This document shows, piece after piece, positions 43,022-53,147 of a DNA stretch of 64,000 nucleotides. Origin of the DNA: Streptomycetaceae bacterium (lineage in GTDB: Bacteria > Actinomycetota > Actinomycetes > Nanopelagicales > Nanopelagicaceae); the NCBI GenBank assembly GCA_027483765.1, contig JAIXTW010000002.1, positions 62,001-126,000 on the forward strand, written 5' to 3'. The stretch's first letter is position 1. The number at the start of each line of letters is the position of its first letter. The notes below the pieces were generated by a model. That model was not told where the DNA came from. It did not search any database and was given only the letters and a program-made list of their open reading frames with translations. Both the position numbers and the translations under genes were made by a program.

Positions 43022-43095
43022 GGCTCGGTAGCTCAGTTGGTACGAGCGCGCGACTGAAAATCGTGAGGTCGACAGTTCGATCCTGTCCCGAGCCA
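43022..43095 (+). tRNA. tRNA-Phe (anticodon GAA)
   Basis: A 74-nt cloverleaf with acceptor stem GGCTCGG/CCGAGCC, anticodon loop CTGAAAA with GAA in the stem CGCGA/TCGTG (one G-U), and T arm GACAG-TTCGATC-CTGTC. The discriminator is A; CCA is not encoded. Confidence 0.96.
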
Positions 43096-43123
43096 CTTCT
43101 ATTTTTTGCTAAGTAATTGCTAA

Positions 43124-43327
43124 TTAGCCGGCAGAACCTGATCCGGAAGGTCCCGCTTTACGTTGTACCTGTGGAGCGCCACCGCTGCGTTGTCCGCCAC
43201 GAATCTTTGATCCTGATTCAGAGTGAGTCTGGGAACCAGGTGCGCCCTTCTTATTCTTCTTCGCTTCTAGGGCAGCAAGCATCTTTGATTTCATATCTTC
43301 GTTTTTATCGGCGTTGTTATCTGACAT
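43124..43327 (-). CDS. DUF5302-like small disordered protein
   Basis: A 67-aa hydrophilic protein with an N-terminal helix (EDMKSKMLAALEAKKNKK) and a Gly/Ser/Arg-rich tail (KIRGGQRSGGAPQVQRKAG). This layout matches the actinobacterial DUF5302 family; function unknown. The ATG has no ribosome site. TAGACT lies 6 nt upstream and its TAG is the stop of the preceding gene. Confidence 0.7.
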   Translation of the reverse strand: MSDNNADKNEDMKSKMLAALEAKKNKKGAPGSQTHSESGSKIRGGQRSGGAPQVQRKAGPSGSGSAG

Positions 43328-43339
43328 GTTCGAAGTCTA
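43328..43339 (-). promoter_or_regulatory. Leaderless -10 of the DUF5302 gene built on the upstream stop codon
   Basis: Minus-strand TAGACT (43339-43334), 6-nt spacer, ATG 43327. Bases 43339-43337 are the TAG stop of the glycan-phosphotransferase gene. Confidence 0.55.
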
Positions 43340-44377
43340 CCCCTCAGATGGAATTCGCAAGAAGTAAATTAGCTGCGCCACCCATGCAATCGCGCCCAGA
43401 ATGATTACTTGCACGCCCCATGTATCGGGCCAGATATAGATAGCGGTAGCAACTAACCCGTAAAAGCCAGCAAAGGCCCACAGGGTAAATGCCGTGATGC
43501 GTCGATTAAGGCCAACTCTCATCAAGCGATGCGAAAGATGATCACGTCCACCTTGAAATGGTGAGATGCCGCGATACAAGCGTGATGTCACCGCAACTGT
43601 TGTATCAAGAATCGGTGTTGCCATCAGAAAGAGTGGGATAGCAAGGGATTTATAGGCAGGTATAACGCCAGGACTTAAGCGAATCGTTAATACCGAAACG
43701 ATAATTCCTAGAAAGAGTGAGCCGGCATCGCCCATATAAATCTTTGCCGGAGTGCGATTCCACAGAAGAAACCCTGCGGTGGCACCAGCTGTCACAATTG
43801 CAAGAGCGCTTACCAGCACTTGTTGGCGGTCATAGGCAATAAAGAAGAGGAAGAAGGTAATGACAGCTACTGTGCCGGCGGCTCCACCATCGTGATTATC
43901 AAAGAAGTTAATTGAGTTACAGACGCCCACAATCCAGAGCACGGTAACTGTGTAATTAATAATCTGGTTTGAAAATGCAAAACCCATTGTGTCCGTGGCG
44001 GTAAGAATGACTGCCACAATAATTCCGGTAAATGTTTGAGCAACTAGCCGCGGCCAAGGCGCTAACCCACGTAAGTCATCCCACAAACCCATCGCTGAAA
44101 TTGCAATAGCTGGTACCAAGACAGAACTAGCAAGCTTGAGCGCTGCAATTGAGAAATCTGATGCAATGAGAGAACCGTAGGATGCAGAAATAATTCCAAT
44201 GGCAATCGCGACTCCACCTAGATATGGAACTGGTTCTTTCTGTGCTTTACGTTCAAGATTGGGCGCATCAACAGCGTTAACTCGCAGAGCTAGGTATCGA
44301 ATCGGTGGAGTAATCAAACCAACGAGTGCGAAGGTGAGAAAACCTAATAAGAAAAATTGCGCGATTGAATAACTCAT
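43337..44377 (-). CDS. MraY/WecA-family undecaprenyl-phosphate sugar-1-phosphate transferase
   Basis: A 346-aa membrane enzyme with about ten helices that attaches a sugar-1-phosphate to undecaprenyl phosphate at the start of a cell-surface polymer. Landmarks are KEPVPYLGGVAI, NSINFFDNHDGGAAG (catalytic Asp region), YMGDAGSLFLG and FQGGRDHLSHRL, the last resembling the WecA/TagO His motif. WecA/TagO type is more likely than MraY. bldC ends 15 nt upstream on the same strand. Confidence 0.85.
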   Translation of the reverse strand: MSYSIAQFFLLGFLTFALVGLITPPIRYLALRVNAVDAPNLERKAQKEPVPYLGGVAIAIGIISASYGSLIASDFSIAALKLASSVLVPAIAISAMGLWDDLRGLAPWPRLVAQTFTGIIVAVILTATDTMGFAFSNQIINYTVTVLWIVGVCNSINFFDNHDGGAAGTVAVITFFLFFIAYDRQQVLVSALAIVTAGATAGFLLWNRTPAKIYMGDAGSLFLGIIVSVLTIRLSPGVIPAYKSLAIPLFLMATPILDTTVAVTSRLYRGISPFQGGRDHLSHRLMRVGLNRRITAFTLWAFAGFYGLVATAIYIWPDTWGVQVIILGAIAWVAQLIYFLRIPSEG

Positions 44378-44392
44378 AGCAAAAGTAGCGTG

Positions 44393-44590
44393 TTAGTTCT
44401 GGGCCTTGAAATAATTTTGGCGAAGATCATCAACTTCTGATTTACGGTATCTGCGATGTCCACCCAGAGTGCGAATCGAGGTAAGTTTTCCCGCCTTCGC
44501 CCAACGAGTAACAGTCTTAGGATCTACACCAAATAGCTCGGCAACCTCGCGCGGGGTCAGAAGCACCTCGGCGTCAGGTAGTCGATTCAT
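44393..44590 (-). CDS. bldC: BldC-type MerR-family DNA-binding regulator
   Basis: A 65-aa one-domain regulator. ATG 44590 has GGGGGAG 5 nt upstream, preferred over an earlier in-frame start. The core LLTPREVAELF and VDPKTVTRWAKAGKLTSIRTLGGHRRYR is nearly identical to Streptomyces BldC, which binds direct repeats and controls developmental genes. In a non-sporulating relative the targets are unknown. The downstream glycan gene is probably cotranscribed. Confidence 0.93.
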   Translation of the reverse strand: MNRLPDAEVLLTPREVAELFGVDPKTVTRWAKAGKLTSIRTLGGHRRYRKSEVDDLRQNYFKAQN

Positions 44591-44707
44591 GTAGCTCCCC
44601 CAGAAAACTTTGCCGTTATCGAGTGTCCGATTTGGGCTGTTATGTCGCGAAGTATTCCCCACCGATACGCTGCTGGCAATACCGCCAAAGTTACCGAATC
44701 GTGAAGT

Positions 44708-45523
44708 TTAGATTGCAGATTCGAAAGCTTGCACTGATCTCCAGCGTGAAACGAGCTTTTCATAGCCTTCGCTGGCGATAGAGCCATCTGCTGCCTCTAA
44801 ACCGGACAAACTATGTGCAACATCTTCAATAGAAGTGTCATCATCAAGACCATCTTTGCCCTGAGCACGAAGTGCGATATCGAGATAGCCAGCAAGTCCG
44901 CCGTAATCTAGCTCCACGAGTGATTCTGGGTGAAAGAGCGCCAGCCACTCGAAGAGATTGCCGATCTCTTGCTCGACCGGGCCTTGTCCAAATGCCGACA
45001 TGACAATCTCATGAGATCTCTCGGCGCGTTCACGCGCTTTAACCATAGTTGTTCGCGCAAATGAGAACGGGCCATCTTCATCTTCCCCACGCACGCGTTC
45101 ATCAGGAGTGAAGAGTGAGAACCAACGCGGAGGAATGACCCAGGTTTCGGTAATGATGTGTGGCACTCGATCTTCAATCAGATCAACGCCGGTAGTAATC
45201 ACTTCCTCTAACGCCGATGAGATAAAAAATGGAGTAATTGATGATGGAAGTGACTCTTTAAATTCATCGAGCGCCGCCCAACAACGAGTTGCAGTAGACC
45301 ACGGCGATACATAACGCTTGTTATTGATATCTAAAACATGTGCGCCATCAGGACGACCAGCAGGTGGTTCTGGAAAAACTAATCTTCGTAACGCGAGCGC
45401 CTGTTCTTCTTTGCGAGTATCGGTATTTGCATCGATGCTCTGCCAACGAAGTCGATCGATAGCGTCGAATGCCGACAAAGGTTCGTAGATGCGCAGGGAA
45501 GCGACATACGGGGTGGGTCTCAC
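44708..45523 (-). CDS. Conserved actinobacterial hypothetical protein
   Basis: A 271-aa soluble protein starting at GTG (MRPTPYVASLRIYEPLSAF). It resembles the uncharacterised actinobacterial family found next to bldC in Streptomyces. Mixed alpha/beta, no signal peptide, no enzymatic motif recognised; RRLVFPEPP and WVIPPRWFSLF are distinctive blocks. A TAGACT hexamer 7 nt before GTG and the absence of a ribosome site suggest a leaderless mRNA. Confidence 0.75.
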   Translation of the reverse strand: MRPTPYVASLRIYEPLSAFDAIDRLRWQSIDANTDTRKEEQALALRRLVFPEPPAGRPDGAHVLDINNKRYVSPWSTATRCWAALDEFKESLPSSITPFFISSALEEVITTGVDLIEDRVPHIITETWVIPPRWFSLFTPDERVRGEDEDGPFSFARTTMVKARERAERSHEIVMSAFGQGPVEQEIGNLFEWLALFHPESLVELDYGGLAGYLDIALRAQGKDGLDDDTSIEDVAHSLSGLEAADGSIASEGYEKLVSRWRSVQAFESAI

Positions 45524-45536
45524 ATAGATGAGTCTA
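45524..45536 (-). promoter_or_regulatory. Leaderless -10 of the conserved hypothetical gene
   Basis: Minus-strand TAGACT (45536-45531), 7-nt spacer, GTG 45523. Confidence 0.5.
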
Positions 45537-45550
45537 CGTAGGAAAACTAC

Positions 45551-45727
45551 TTATGCGCGAGGGATGTAATTTCCTTCAGCAAAGGGATCGTCATCATCTT
45601 GATTTTGCTGGCTTGGCGTATCGCCATGAAGTTCTTTCGCCAAGCGATCGATATCCATCTCCTGAGAGTTGTACTTCAAATCGCGAGCTACTTTGGTCTG
45701 CTTTGCTTTTGCACGGCCGCGACCCAT
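45551..45727 (-). CDS. DUF3073 small protein
   Basis: A 58-aa protein beginning MGRGRAKAKQTKVARDLKY, the diagnostic DUF3073 start, with a basic N-terminus and an acidic C-terminal part (DDDDPFAEG). AAGGAGG lies 6 nt before the ATG. The family is found across Actinobacteria; function unknown, possibly nucleic-acid binding because of the basic start (inference). Confidence 0.9.
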   Translation of the reverse strand: MGRGRAKAKQTKVARDLKYNSQEMDIDRLAKELHGDTPSQQNQDDDDPFAEGNYIPRA

Positions 45728-45769
45728 GGGCGACCTCCTTACGAATATCTAGCGTGTCAGACGCGTAGG

Positions 45770-47140
45770 CTATCGCGCCTGGGCGCTTGACTCCAAAGCA
45801 GTGGCAAATGAGCGCGTTTTAGCCTTATGGCGGAGGGCGAAGTAGCCCATAACCTGCAAGAACAGGCTCAGGGACATCGTTGGGATACGGAAGCGATGAT
45901 CACCGATGGTGCCCATCGATACCAACCAAGAGATGACAACCGGAATACCGGTGAGCCAGGCGAGATTGGCGTAGATGCCCTTCATGGAACGGAGCCAGAA
46001 GAAACCAATAAAGAAGAGTGAGATGCCGCCGATAACCCAGAGAAATGAGATTACTTTGCCGGCTGATTTATAGACTAAATCATTTCCAGATTGGCTGTTA
46101 CGCGCAATATCCATAATTGGATTTACCTTGAGCCACGGATTGCGCGCCATCGTTCCATTTGCAAATGGGCCTGACCAAGGAGTCCAGTAATACCAACCCT
46201 TCTTCACAAAGAGTTTTCCAGCTTTCACTGGATTTTCGAAGTACCACTTGATTACACACTTAACGACATCGTTATCTGAAACCGTTGTTGCTGGCGGAAC
46301 TGGTTCGCACGGAACATCTGGTCCAGTGTGGGAATATCCGCCAGTTGTCTGCGGTCCTGCACCAATTCTCATGGTGACGCCAAGGTTTGTCGAAATAACT
46401 GCCTTATCAATTGATGCAATATTGCGTTGAATCAAAATTGCCGGAGCAATCGCCATGACTCCAACGACTCCGACAAGAATCAGCGCCTGCACTTTTCGGT
46501 TCTTGTACATGAGAGCCCATGCGACTGCGATAACTGCAGTTGTCAGAATCCAACGTGGTTGCATAAATGTAGCTAGCGCCGAGAATCCACCGACTCCGAT
46601 TACCCGAATCACTAAACCACGATCATTGGGGCTCCGCAATGATTTGATGATCAGACCTACAACCATCAACATGCATGCAGCAATCGGACTTTCATAGCCA
46701 ACTGCCATCGAACTGAGCGAAAGTGTTGGGTTAAAGGCGAGTGCGATACCAACCAGGAGTAAATACGGGCGCAGCTTGGTATCGCGAAGTTGTTTCACAA
46801 AGTAATAACTTGCATAGGCATAGAAGAGGGACTGAGTTATTGAAATCAACCAAATAATCTGCGTGACAGATATTTTTGCTAGTAGCCAGAGAAGTATTGG
46901 ATATCCCGCTGGCCAGTACGAAAGAATGCTTTTATCTGATAAATATCCATCTGCAATAAGTCCATCAACGCCACTGAAGTAGTTTTCACCATCAGCTCCG
47001 AGCCATCCACCATTGGGCGTGTTCATCATGGTGATTAATTTGATGAGAAATCCGAGAACCGGAATGGCGATGATGTAGAAGTTAACGTTCTTACTCTTCT
47101 TCACTTGGCTCTGACGAGCGAGCTTTGACTTACTTGCCAT
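45770..47140 (-). CDS. Polytopic membrane glycosyltransferase-like protein (GT-C)
   Basis: A 456-aa protein with a basic N-terminus and about ten transmembrane helices. The first extracytoplasmic loop has an acidic pair (GGWLGADGENYFSGVDGL), as in GT-C enzymes that use polyprenyl-phosphate sugars. A large loop near residues 265-330 is outside. Exact reaction unknown. It starts 5 nt after purM and would be the tail of the purine transcript, with SD AAAGGA overlapping the purM end. Confidence 0.65.
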   Translation of the reverse strand: MASKSKLARQSQVKKSKNVNFYIIAIPVLGFLIKLITMMNTPNGGWLGADGENYFSGVDGLIADGYLSDKSILSYWPAGYPILLWLLAKISVTQIIWLISITQSLFYAYASYYFVKQLRDTKLRPYLLLVGIALAFNPTLSLSSMAVGYESPIAACMLMVVGLIIKSLRSPNDRGLVIRVIGVGGFSALATFMQPRWILTTAVIAVAWALMYKNRKVQALILVGVVGVMAIAPAILIQRNIASIDKAVISTNLGVTMRIGAGPQTTGGYSHTGPDVPCEPVPPATTVSDNDVVKCVIKWYFENPVKAGKLFVKKGWYYWTPWSGPFANGTMARNPWLKVNPIMDIARNSQSGNDLVYKSAGKVISFLWVIGGISLFFIGFFWLRSMKGIYANLAWLTGIPVVISWLVSMGTIGDHRFRIPTMSLSLFLQVMGYFALRHKAKTRSFATALESSAQAR

Positions 47141-47145
47141 TGAAT

Positions 47146-48204
47146 TTATCCTTTGTACTCAGAGACCAAGTATGAACGTGGTGCATCGTTATCTTTCGAA
47201 GGCTCAACGACCCCCGCAATCCAAGCGCTCATGCCACGGGCTGCGAGTGAACGAATAACGAGATCGCCAATCGCAGGATCCACAATTGCGCTCATACCAA
47301 TTCCACAGTTCCAGGTGCGCTCCATATCTGACTGCGGAACAGCTGCGACCTCAGCCAAGAATTGTGTAGCTGCAGGAAGTGACCATGTGGAACGGTCGTA
47401 ACGCGCAGTAAGTCCGGCCGGAATTACCCGAGCAGTGTTATCCGCGATTCCGCCGCCAGTGATGTGGCTAAAGGTACGAAGTTTTTCTCCTTGCGCTCTT
47501 ATCAGCGCCAAGCAATCGAGTGTATAAATTTCGGTAGGAGTAAGCAGGATTTCACCCAGTGTGGAATGTAATCCGTCGTATTTCTTGGTGAGGTCTAATT
47601 TCTTTGAGCTAAGAATGTGGCGAATTAGTGAATAGCCATTTGCATGAAAGCCACTTGCTGGCATTGCGATGATTAAATCGCCACTCTTTACTCGCTCGGC
47701 ACCTAATTGTTTTTCAGCATCAACAACACCAGTTGCAGCACCCGCAATATCAAACTCGTCATCAGCCAATAAACCTGGGTGCTCGGCAGTTTCGCCACCA
47801 ATGAGTGCGGTTCCAGATTTCTGACACCCACGAGCAATTCCTGCAACTATTTCTGCGATACGTTCTGGAATCACTTTTCCTACTGCAATGTAATCAGTCA
47901 TAAATAGTGGTTCTGCGCCACAGACCACGAGATCGTCAACAACCATGGCAACTAGATCTTCGCCAATCGTGTCGTACTTCCCCAGTTGGCGGGCAATCTC
48001 GGTCTTTGTTCCAACACCGTCGGTTGAGGTTGCAAGAAGTGGTTGTTTCATCTCCTTCAACGCAGAAGCATCGAAGAGTCCAGCAAACCCGCCGATGCCA
48101 CCCATTACTTCTGGGCGAGATGCACGAGCAATCGATGCCTTCATCAACTCAACTGCGCGGTCTCCGGCATCAATATCAACACCGGAATCTTTATATGTTG
48201 CCAT
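47146..48204 (-). CDS. purM: Phosphoribosylformylglycinamidine cyclo-ligase (AIR synthetase)
   Basis: Closes FGAM to AIR with ATP. At 352 aa it starts YKDSGVDIDAGDRAV, followed by GGIGGFAGLFDAS, STDGVGTKTEIA, the DDLVVCGAEPLFMTDYIAVG block and HITGGGIADNTARVIP. It overlaps purF by one base. Directly followed by a membrane protein gene. Confidence 0.96.
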   Translation of the reverse strand: MATYKDSGVDIDAGDRAVELMKASIARASRPEVMGGIGGFAGLFDASALKEMKQPLLATSTDGVGTKTEIARQLGKYDTIGEDLVAMVVDDLVVCGAEPLFMTDYIAVGKVIPERIAEIVAGIARGCQKSGTALIGGETAEHPGLLADDEFDIAGAATGVVDAEKQLGAERVKSGDLIIAMPASGFHANGYSLIRHILSSKKLDLTKKYDGLHSTLGEILLTPTEIYTLDCLALIRAQGEKLRTFSHITGGGIADNTARVIPAGLTARYDRSTWSLPAATQFLAEVAAVPQSDMERTWNCGIGMSAIVDPAIGDLVIRSLAARGMSAWIAGVVEPSKDNDAPRSYLVSEYKG

Positions 48205-49676
48205 TACTTATGAACCTCTGTGATTTCTAGGCGCATCTTGCCTTCTGACATATCTGTAGGGATTGCAATCGGATATTTTCCAGAAAAACATGCGGTGCAT
48301 AATTTATCTTCAGGAACTTTCGTCGCTTCGATGAGGCCCGCTTCCGAGACATATGCCAATGAATCTGCCCCAATAGAGCGGCGGATTTCTTCGACTTCTA
48401 AGCCACTGGCAATGAGTTCAGCCCTAGTAGCGAAATCGATGCCATAAAAACATGGCCATTTAACTGGCGGTGATGAGATGCGCACATGGATTTCAAGCGC
48501 ACCGGCTTCGCGCAACATACGTACAAGTGCACGTTGGGTATTTCCACGGACAATCGAGTCATCGACAACAATGATGCGCTTACCTTCAATGATTTCGCGC
48601 AGTGGATTAAGTTTTAATCGAATTCCCAGTTGCCGGATTGTCTGTGATGGCTGAATAAATGTACGTCCTACATACGAATTCTTCACCAGGCCCAAACCAT
48701 ATGGAATACCTGATTGCTTGGCATAACCAATTGCAGCTGGCGTGCCTGATTCCGGAACCGGAATAACTAGATCGGCCTCTACCGGGGCTTCGATTGCTAA
48801 GCGCTGACCGATTCTTCCACGCACCGCGTGAATACCTTGACCGGCAATCGTTGTATCGGGGCGCGCCAAATAAACATATTCAAAGACGCAACCTTTTGGT
48901 TCAGGTGTCGCCCACATCTGTGAACGAATTCCATCTTCATTGATTGCTAAAAACTCACCAGGTTCCACTTCTCGAACAAAAGCGGCTCCCACAATATCCA
49001 GAGCGGCTGATTCAGATGCAACTACCCAACCGCGGTCAAGCTTTCCAATAACAAGCGGTCGCACACCATGGCGATCGCGCGCTGCATACAAGGTGTGCTC
49101 ATCCATAAAGACGAGCGAGAATGCACCTTCTAGCTTTGGCAAGACCGCTAGCGCACTTGCTTCCACATTCTTCTCATCTTGTAAGCCAATGAGCGCAGTC
49201 ATAATTTCAGTATCAGTTGTTGCCCCGCGTTCATTCTTTGCCAAGTTTGTCTCAAGTTTTTGAACAATCTCTGCAAGTGATCCTGTGTTGGTGAGATTTC
49301 CATTATGAGCAAGCGCCAATGTTCCATACTTAGTTGGGCGCAGTGTTGGTTGAGCATTGACCCATGTACTTGATCCGGTGGTGCTGTAACGACAGTGACC
49401 AATAGCAAGATTTCCAACGAGTGAGGCAAGGTCGGTCTCAGTAAAGACCTGTGAAACAAGGCCCATATCCTTATAAATCAAGATTCTTTCACCATCAGAT
49501 GTTGCGATACCTGCAGATTCTTGTCCGCGATGTTGAAGTGCATACAAACCATAGAAGGTGAGCTTTGCTACTTCTTCGCCAGGTGCCCATACTCCAAAAA
49601 CTCCGCAAGCATCTTGTGGTCCAAGATCGGAATCAAGCAGATTGTGATTTAACAATCCATCGGGACGGCGACTCAT
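48204..49676 (-). CDS. purF: Amidophosphoribosyltransferase
   Basis: Commits PRPP to purine synthesis. At 490 aa the N-terminal glutaminase has its Cys nucleophile at C24 (QDACGVFGV), preceded by a removable propeptide. The PRPP site is IIVVDDSIVRGNTQ, and Fe-S type cysteines occur in WPCFYGIDF and LCTACFSGKY. It overlaps the SCP-domain gene as ATGA and shares a base with purM. Confidence 0.96.
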   Translation of the reverse strand: MSRRPDGLLNHNLLDSDLGPQDACGVFGVWAPGEEVAKLTFYGLYALQHRGQESAGIATSDGERILIYKDMGLVSQVFTETDLASLVGNLAIGHCRYSTTGSSTWVNAQPTLRPTKYGTLALAHNGNLTNTGSLAEIVQKLETNLAKNERGATTDTEIMTALIGLQDEKNVEASALAVLPKLEGAFSLVFMDEHTLYAARDRHGVRPLVIGKLDRGWVVASESAALDIVGAAFVREVEPGEFLAINEDGIRSQMWATPEPKGCVFEYVYLARPDTTIAGQGIHAVRGRIGQRLAIEAPVEADLVIPVPESGTPAAIGYAKQSGIPYGLGLVKNSYVGRTFIQPSQTIRQLGIRLKLNPLREIIEGKRIIVVDDSIVRGNTQRALVRMLREAGALEIHVRISSPPVKWPCFYGIDFATRAELIASGLEVEEIRRSIGADSLAYVSEAGLIEATKVPEDKLCTACFSGKYPIAIPTDMSEGKMRLEITEVHK

Positions 49677-49969
49677 GGTGCAATCCTAAGCGGTAGAAGT
49701 GATGTGAGATCAGCGCGAACTCCCGAGGCAACGATCAGGCCAGCTGCCATCGCATCGGCCCACGTGCGTTCACCGCGTGCGAGTGCGAGCCAAGTCTGCG
49801 CATCCATCTCAATCACATTAGCTGGAGTGCCTCGCGTATGTGTCGGACCTTCGCCACATTGCACTGCTGCATATGGCGGTATGCGTACTTCAATTGCGCG
49901 ACCTGGGGCGCGTTCGGTCAGAAGTGAAAGGGTTGCCTTTACTTCTTCTAGAACCAGTGGGTCACGCAT
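49673..49969 (-). CDS. Sterol-carrier-like domain protein between purL and purF
   Basis: A 98-aa protein with IPPYAAVQCGEGPTHTRGTP, VIEMDAQTWLALA and ASGVRADLTSLLPL, matching the actinobacterial family (Rv0807-like) found between purL and purF. The fold is SCP2-like; function unknown, though its fixed position suggests a link to purine synthesis. It starts 6 nt after purL and overlaps purF. Confidence 0.85.
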   Translation of the reverse strand: MRDPLVLEEVKATLSLLTERAPGRAIEVRIPPYAAVQCGEGPTHTRGTPANVIEMDAQTWLALARGERTWADAMAAGLIVASGVRADLTSLLPLRIAP

Positions 49970-49975
49970 TGCAAA

Positions 49976-52207
49976 TTATCCGAACAACTTTGGAAAAGTT
50001 TGTGTGTGTGCCGTACGCAGCTCATCGAGTGAAATTGATGCACCATTGACAACAAGTGCATTTCCCCCCGTTACACCGATCTTGGTCAGCAGAATCTTCT
50101 GGGCAGCTGCCTCACTTATCAGTGCAGCGCTCTGTGCCGGATCAATGGCAACGACAACGCGTCCTGGGGTCTCACTCAGTAAAGAGATTCCAACGTTTTC
50201 TAATTGGGTTGTGGCACCTACGTTATGGCGCAGCACCATTTCGGTAAGTGTTGCCGCAAGACCACCTTGGCTTAAATCATGAGCTGCTGCAAAAATCTTC
50301 TTGGTGCGACCTGCAACGAGAAGATCAATCAAACGCATTTCACGTTGCAGATCTGCAGTAGGTGCAACCCCACCGCGTTGCTGATGCATGTATGCCCATT
50401 CACTTCCTGCTAAATCTTCCTTTGTCTCACCGAGAAGATAAAGATCAAGGCCGCCACGATCAAAGGACATCGGTGTGCGCGTGCGGACATCATCAATCAC
50501 GCCAAGTACGCCAATCACAGGGGTTGGAAGGATGGCGACAGACCCAGTCTGGTTATAGAACGAAACGTTTCCGCCAGTGACAGGTAAGCCCATCTCTAAA
50601 CATCCATCGGCTAACCCGCGGACAGATTCAGCAAATTGCCACATCACACCTGGGTCTTCAGGCGACCCAAAGTTAAGGCAGTTAGTTACTGCCAGCGGTT
50701 TTGCACCGGCAGTTGCAATATTTCGCGCAGCCTCTGCCAACGCTAACTTCGCGCCTTCATAAGGATTTAAGTAAGACCAGTTGGCATTGGCATCAGTTGC
50801 TACAGCAACACCTAGGTGTGTCTTCTCATCAATGCGGACCATTCCAGAATCATCAGGTTGCGATTGAATCGTATTTCCCTGAACGTATCGATCGTATTGA
50901 TTGGTTACCCACGACTTATCGGCCAAGTTTGGTGTTGCAGCTAATTGCAAAATCGTTGATTTAATCTCGGCTGCTGTTGCTGGAACAGGGACATTGATTA
51001 TCTCTTTCGCAACTGCATCAATGTATGCAGGTTGTGCGAGTGGGCGTTGGTAGACAGGTCCATCGTGGGCCACTGTTCGCGGCGGAACATCAACGATGAG
51101 TTCGCCATTCCATGTGATTTCCAAATGGTTGCCATCAGTGACTTCACCAATGACATTAACTGTGACATCCCATTTTTCGCAGATTTCTAAGAATCGTGCG
51201 ATCTTGCTTGGCTCGACAATCGCGCACATGCGTTCTTGCGATTCAGACATCAAAATTTCTTCCGGTGACAAAGAAGGATCGCGCAGAGGAACTTTATCTA
51301 ATTGCACTTTCATGCCACCCGAACCACCGGATGCCAGCTCTGAGGTTGCACAAGAAAGTCCTGCTCCACCTAAATCTTGAATTCCAACTACTAAATCTTC
51401 AGCAAATATCTCTAAAGAACATTCAATTAAAACTTTCTCCACAAATGGATCACCAACCTGAACTGCTGGACGCTTAGCCGGACCCTTTGATTCAAATGTT
51501 TCAGATGCGAGTACAGATACTCCACCGATTCCATCGCCACCGGTTTTAGCTCCGTAAAGAACAACTAAATTGCCCGCTCCAGCAGCCTTGGCGAGCTTGA
51601 TATCGCTATGTTTCATTACTCCTACGCAGAGGGCATTTACAAGTGGGTTACCTATATATGTTTCATCAAATACAACTTCGCCACCGATGTTCGGTAGTCC
51701 AAGACAGTTCCCGTATCCACCAACGCCAGCAATGATTCCAGGTAATACGCGACGTGTATCTGCGGCATCGGCCGGACCAAAACGCAGTGGATCCATGATG
51801 GCAATTGGACGTGCACCCATAGTAAGAATGTCACGGACGATTCCACCCACACCTGTTGCAGCTCCTTGATATGGCTCAATAAATGATGGGTGGTTATGAG
51901 ATTCGATTTTGAAAGTTACGGCATAGCCTTGTCCGACATCAACAACGCCAGCATTCTCACCGATACCTACCAAGAGCGCATCGGTCTTTACTGCTTTCTC
52001 ACCAAATTGCTTGAGATGAACCTTTGATGATTTATACGAACAATGTTCGGACCACATGACCGAGTACATAGCGAGTTCAGATGAAGTAGGGCGGCGACCA
52101 AGAATCTCTTTAATGCTTGCATACTCATCTGGTTTCAAACCAAGTTCAGCAAAAGGTTGTGCTGCATCTGGATTTGCTTGTGCTTTCGCAACGGTATCAA
52201 GTGCCAT
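49976..52207 (-). CDS. purL: Phosphoribosylformylglycinamidine synthase subunit PurL
   Basis: The ATP-dependent synthase subunit of the FGAM synthase complex, 743 aa, the short form that needs PurQ and PurS, both encoded upstream. Motifs include [24 protein letters not shown], the DPLRFG block and [12 protein letters not shown]. It shares one base with purQ (52207). Confidence 0.96.
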   Translation of the reverse strand: MALDTVAKAQANPDAAQPFAELGLKPDEYASIKEILGRRPTSSELAMYSVMWSEHCSYKSSKVHLKQFGEKAVKTDALLVGIGENAGVVDVGQGYAVTFKIESHNHPSFIEPYQGAATGVGGIVRDILTMGARPIAIMDPLRFGPADAADTRRVLPGIIAGVGGYGNCLGLPNIGGEVVFDETYIGNPLVNALCVGVMKHSDIKLAKAAGAGNLVVLYGAKTGGDGIGGVSVLASETFESKGPAKRPAVQVGDPFVEKVLIECSLEIFAEDLVVGIQDLGGAGLSCATSELASGGSGGMKVQLDKVPLRDPSLSPEEILMSESQERMCAIVEPSKIARFLEICEKWDVTVNVIGEVTDGNHLEITWNGELIVDVPPRTVAHDGPVYQRPLAQPAYIDAVAKEIINVPVPATAAEIKSTILQLAATPNLADKSWVTNQYDRYVQGNTIQSQPDDSGMVRIDEKTHLGVAVATDANANWSYLNPYEGAKLALAEAARNIATAGAKPLAVTNCLNFGSPEDPGVMWQFAESVRGLADGCLEMGLPVTGGNVSFYNQTGSVAILPTPVIGVLGVIDDVRTRTPMSFDRGGLDLYLLGETKEDLAGSEWAYMHQQRGGVAPTADLQREMRLIDLLVAGRTKKIFAAAHDLSQGGLAATLTEMVLRHNVGATTQLENVGISLLSETPGRVVVAIDPAQSAALISEAAAQKILLTKIGVTGGNALVVNGASISLDELRTAHTQTFPKLFG

Positions 52208-52875
52208 TAACCCACCAAAGCTTTCAAGACTGAGGTAAAGAATCCAAGGCCATCTGCAGATGGTCCCGTCAGTGAATCAATTGCATGTTCTGGGTGCGGC
52301 ATCAGACCGACCACATTTCCACGGGCATTGGTGATACCAGCGATGAGATTGCGTGATCCATTTGGATTTTCTCCTACATAGCGCGCGATGATGCGACCTT
52401 CGCCTTCGAGTTCGGCCAAGGTCTTGTCATCGCACATATATGCGCCTTCACCATTTTTAAGCGGAATAAGAATTTCTTGACCTGATGAAAACGAAGATGT
52501 CCATGCAGTATCTGTATTTTCAATCGTGAGTTTCTGGTCACGACATAAGAAATGCAGTTCGTGATTACGTGTCAGCGCTCCCGGAATTAAATGCGCCTCG
52601 GCAAGTACCTGAAACCCGTTACAGATACCGAGAAGAGGCATGCCACCATGAGCGGCATCGATGATTGGCTCCATAACTGGTGAGAATCGTGAGATGGCAC
52701 CGCAGCGAAGGTAATCGCCATATGAAAAGCCGCCAGGGAGAATGACAGCGTCTACGCCTTTCAGGTCGGCATCGTTATGCCATAAAGATATTGCTTCGCC
52801 ACCGGCGTAACGAACCGCGCGAGCAGCATCTCGATCATCGAGAGTTCCAGGAAATGTGACAACACCGATCTTCAT
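52207..52875 (-). CDS. purQ: Phosphoribosylformylglycinamidine synthase subunit PurQ
   Basis: The glutaminase that supplies ammonia to PurL, 222 aa. Class I amidotransferase features are [14 protein letters not shown], the nucleophile in [10 protein letters not shown], and the His/Glu pair in MPHPEHAID. Starts 5 nt after purS. Confidence 0.96.
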   Translation of the reverse strand: MKIGVVTFPGTLDDRDAARAVRYAGGEAISLWHNDADLKGVDAVILPGGFSYGDYLRCGAISRFSPVMEPIIDAAHGGMPLLGICNGFQVLAEAHLIPGALTRNHELHFLCRDQKLTIENTDTAWTSSFSSGQEILIPLKNGEGAYMCDDKTLAELEGEGRIIARYVGENPNGSRNLIAGITNARGNVVGLMPHPEHAIDSLTGPSADGLGFFTSVLKALVG

Positions 52876-52880
52876 GGCTA

Positions 52881-53126
52881 TTACTTCTCCACTCGAACAG
52901 TAAAGTTTTCAATTACTGGATTAGATAACAATTTTTCAGCAGCTTTCTCTACTTCCGCGAGCTGGGCGGGAGTTGGATCTCCATCAATCTCAATCTCAAA
53001 TCGCTTACCTTGCCGAACATCTTTAGCAAAGGTAAATCCAAGGCGTGGGAGCGCAGCAGCTACCGCCTTACCTTGTGGGTCGAGAATTTCGGGCTTTAAC
53101 ATCACATCAACCACGATCTTTGCCAT
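52881..53126 (-). CDS. purS: Phosphoribosylformylglycinamidine synthase subunit PurS
   Basis: An 81-aa subunit that bridges PurQ and PurL. It shows the family pattern [17 protein letters not shown] and [12 protein letters not shown]. It is 21 nt after purC. Confidence 0.95.
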   Translation of the reverse strand: MAKIVVDVMLKPEILDPQGKAVAAALPRLGFTFAKDVRQGKRFEIEIDGDPTPAQLAEVEKAAEKLLSNPVIENFTVRVEK

Positions 53127-53147
53127 TTTTATCTCCCTAGTTTTCTC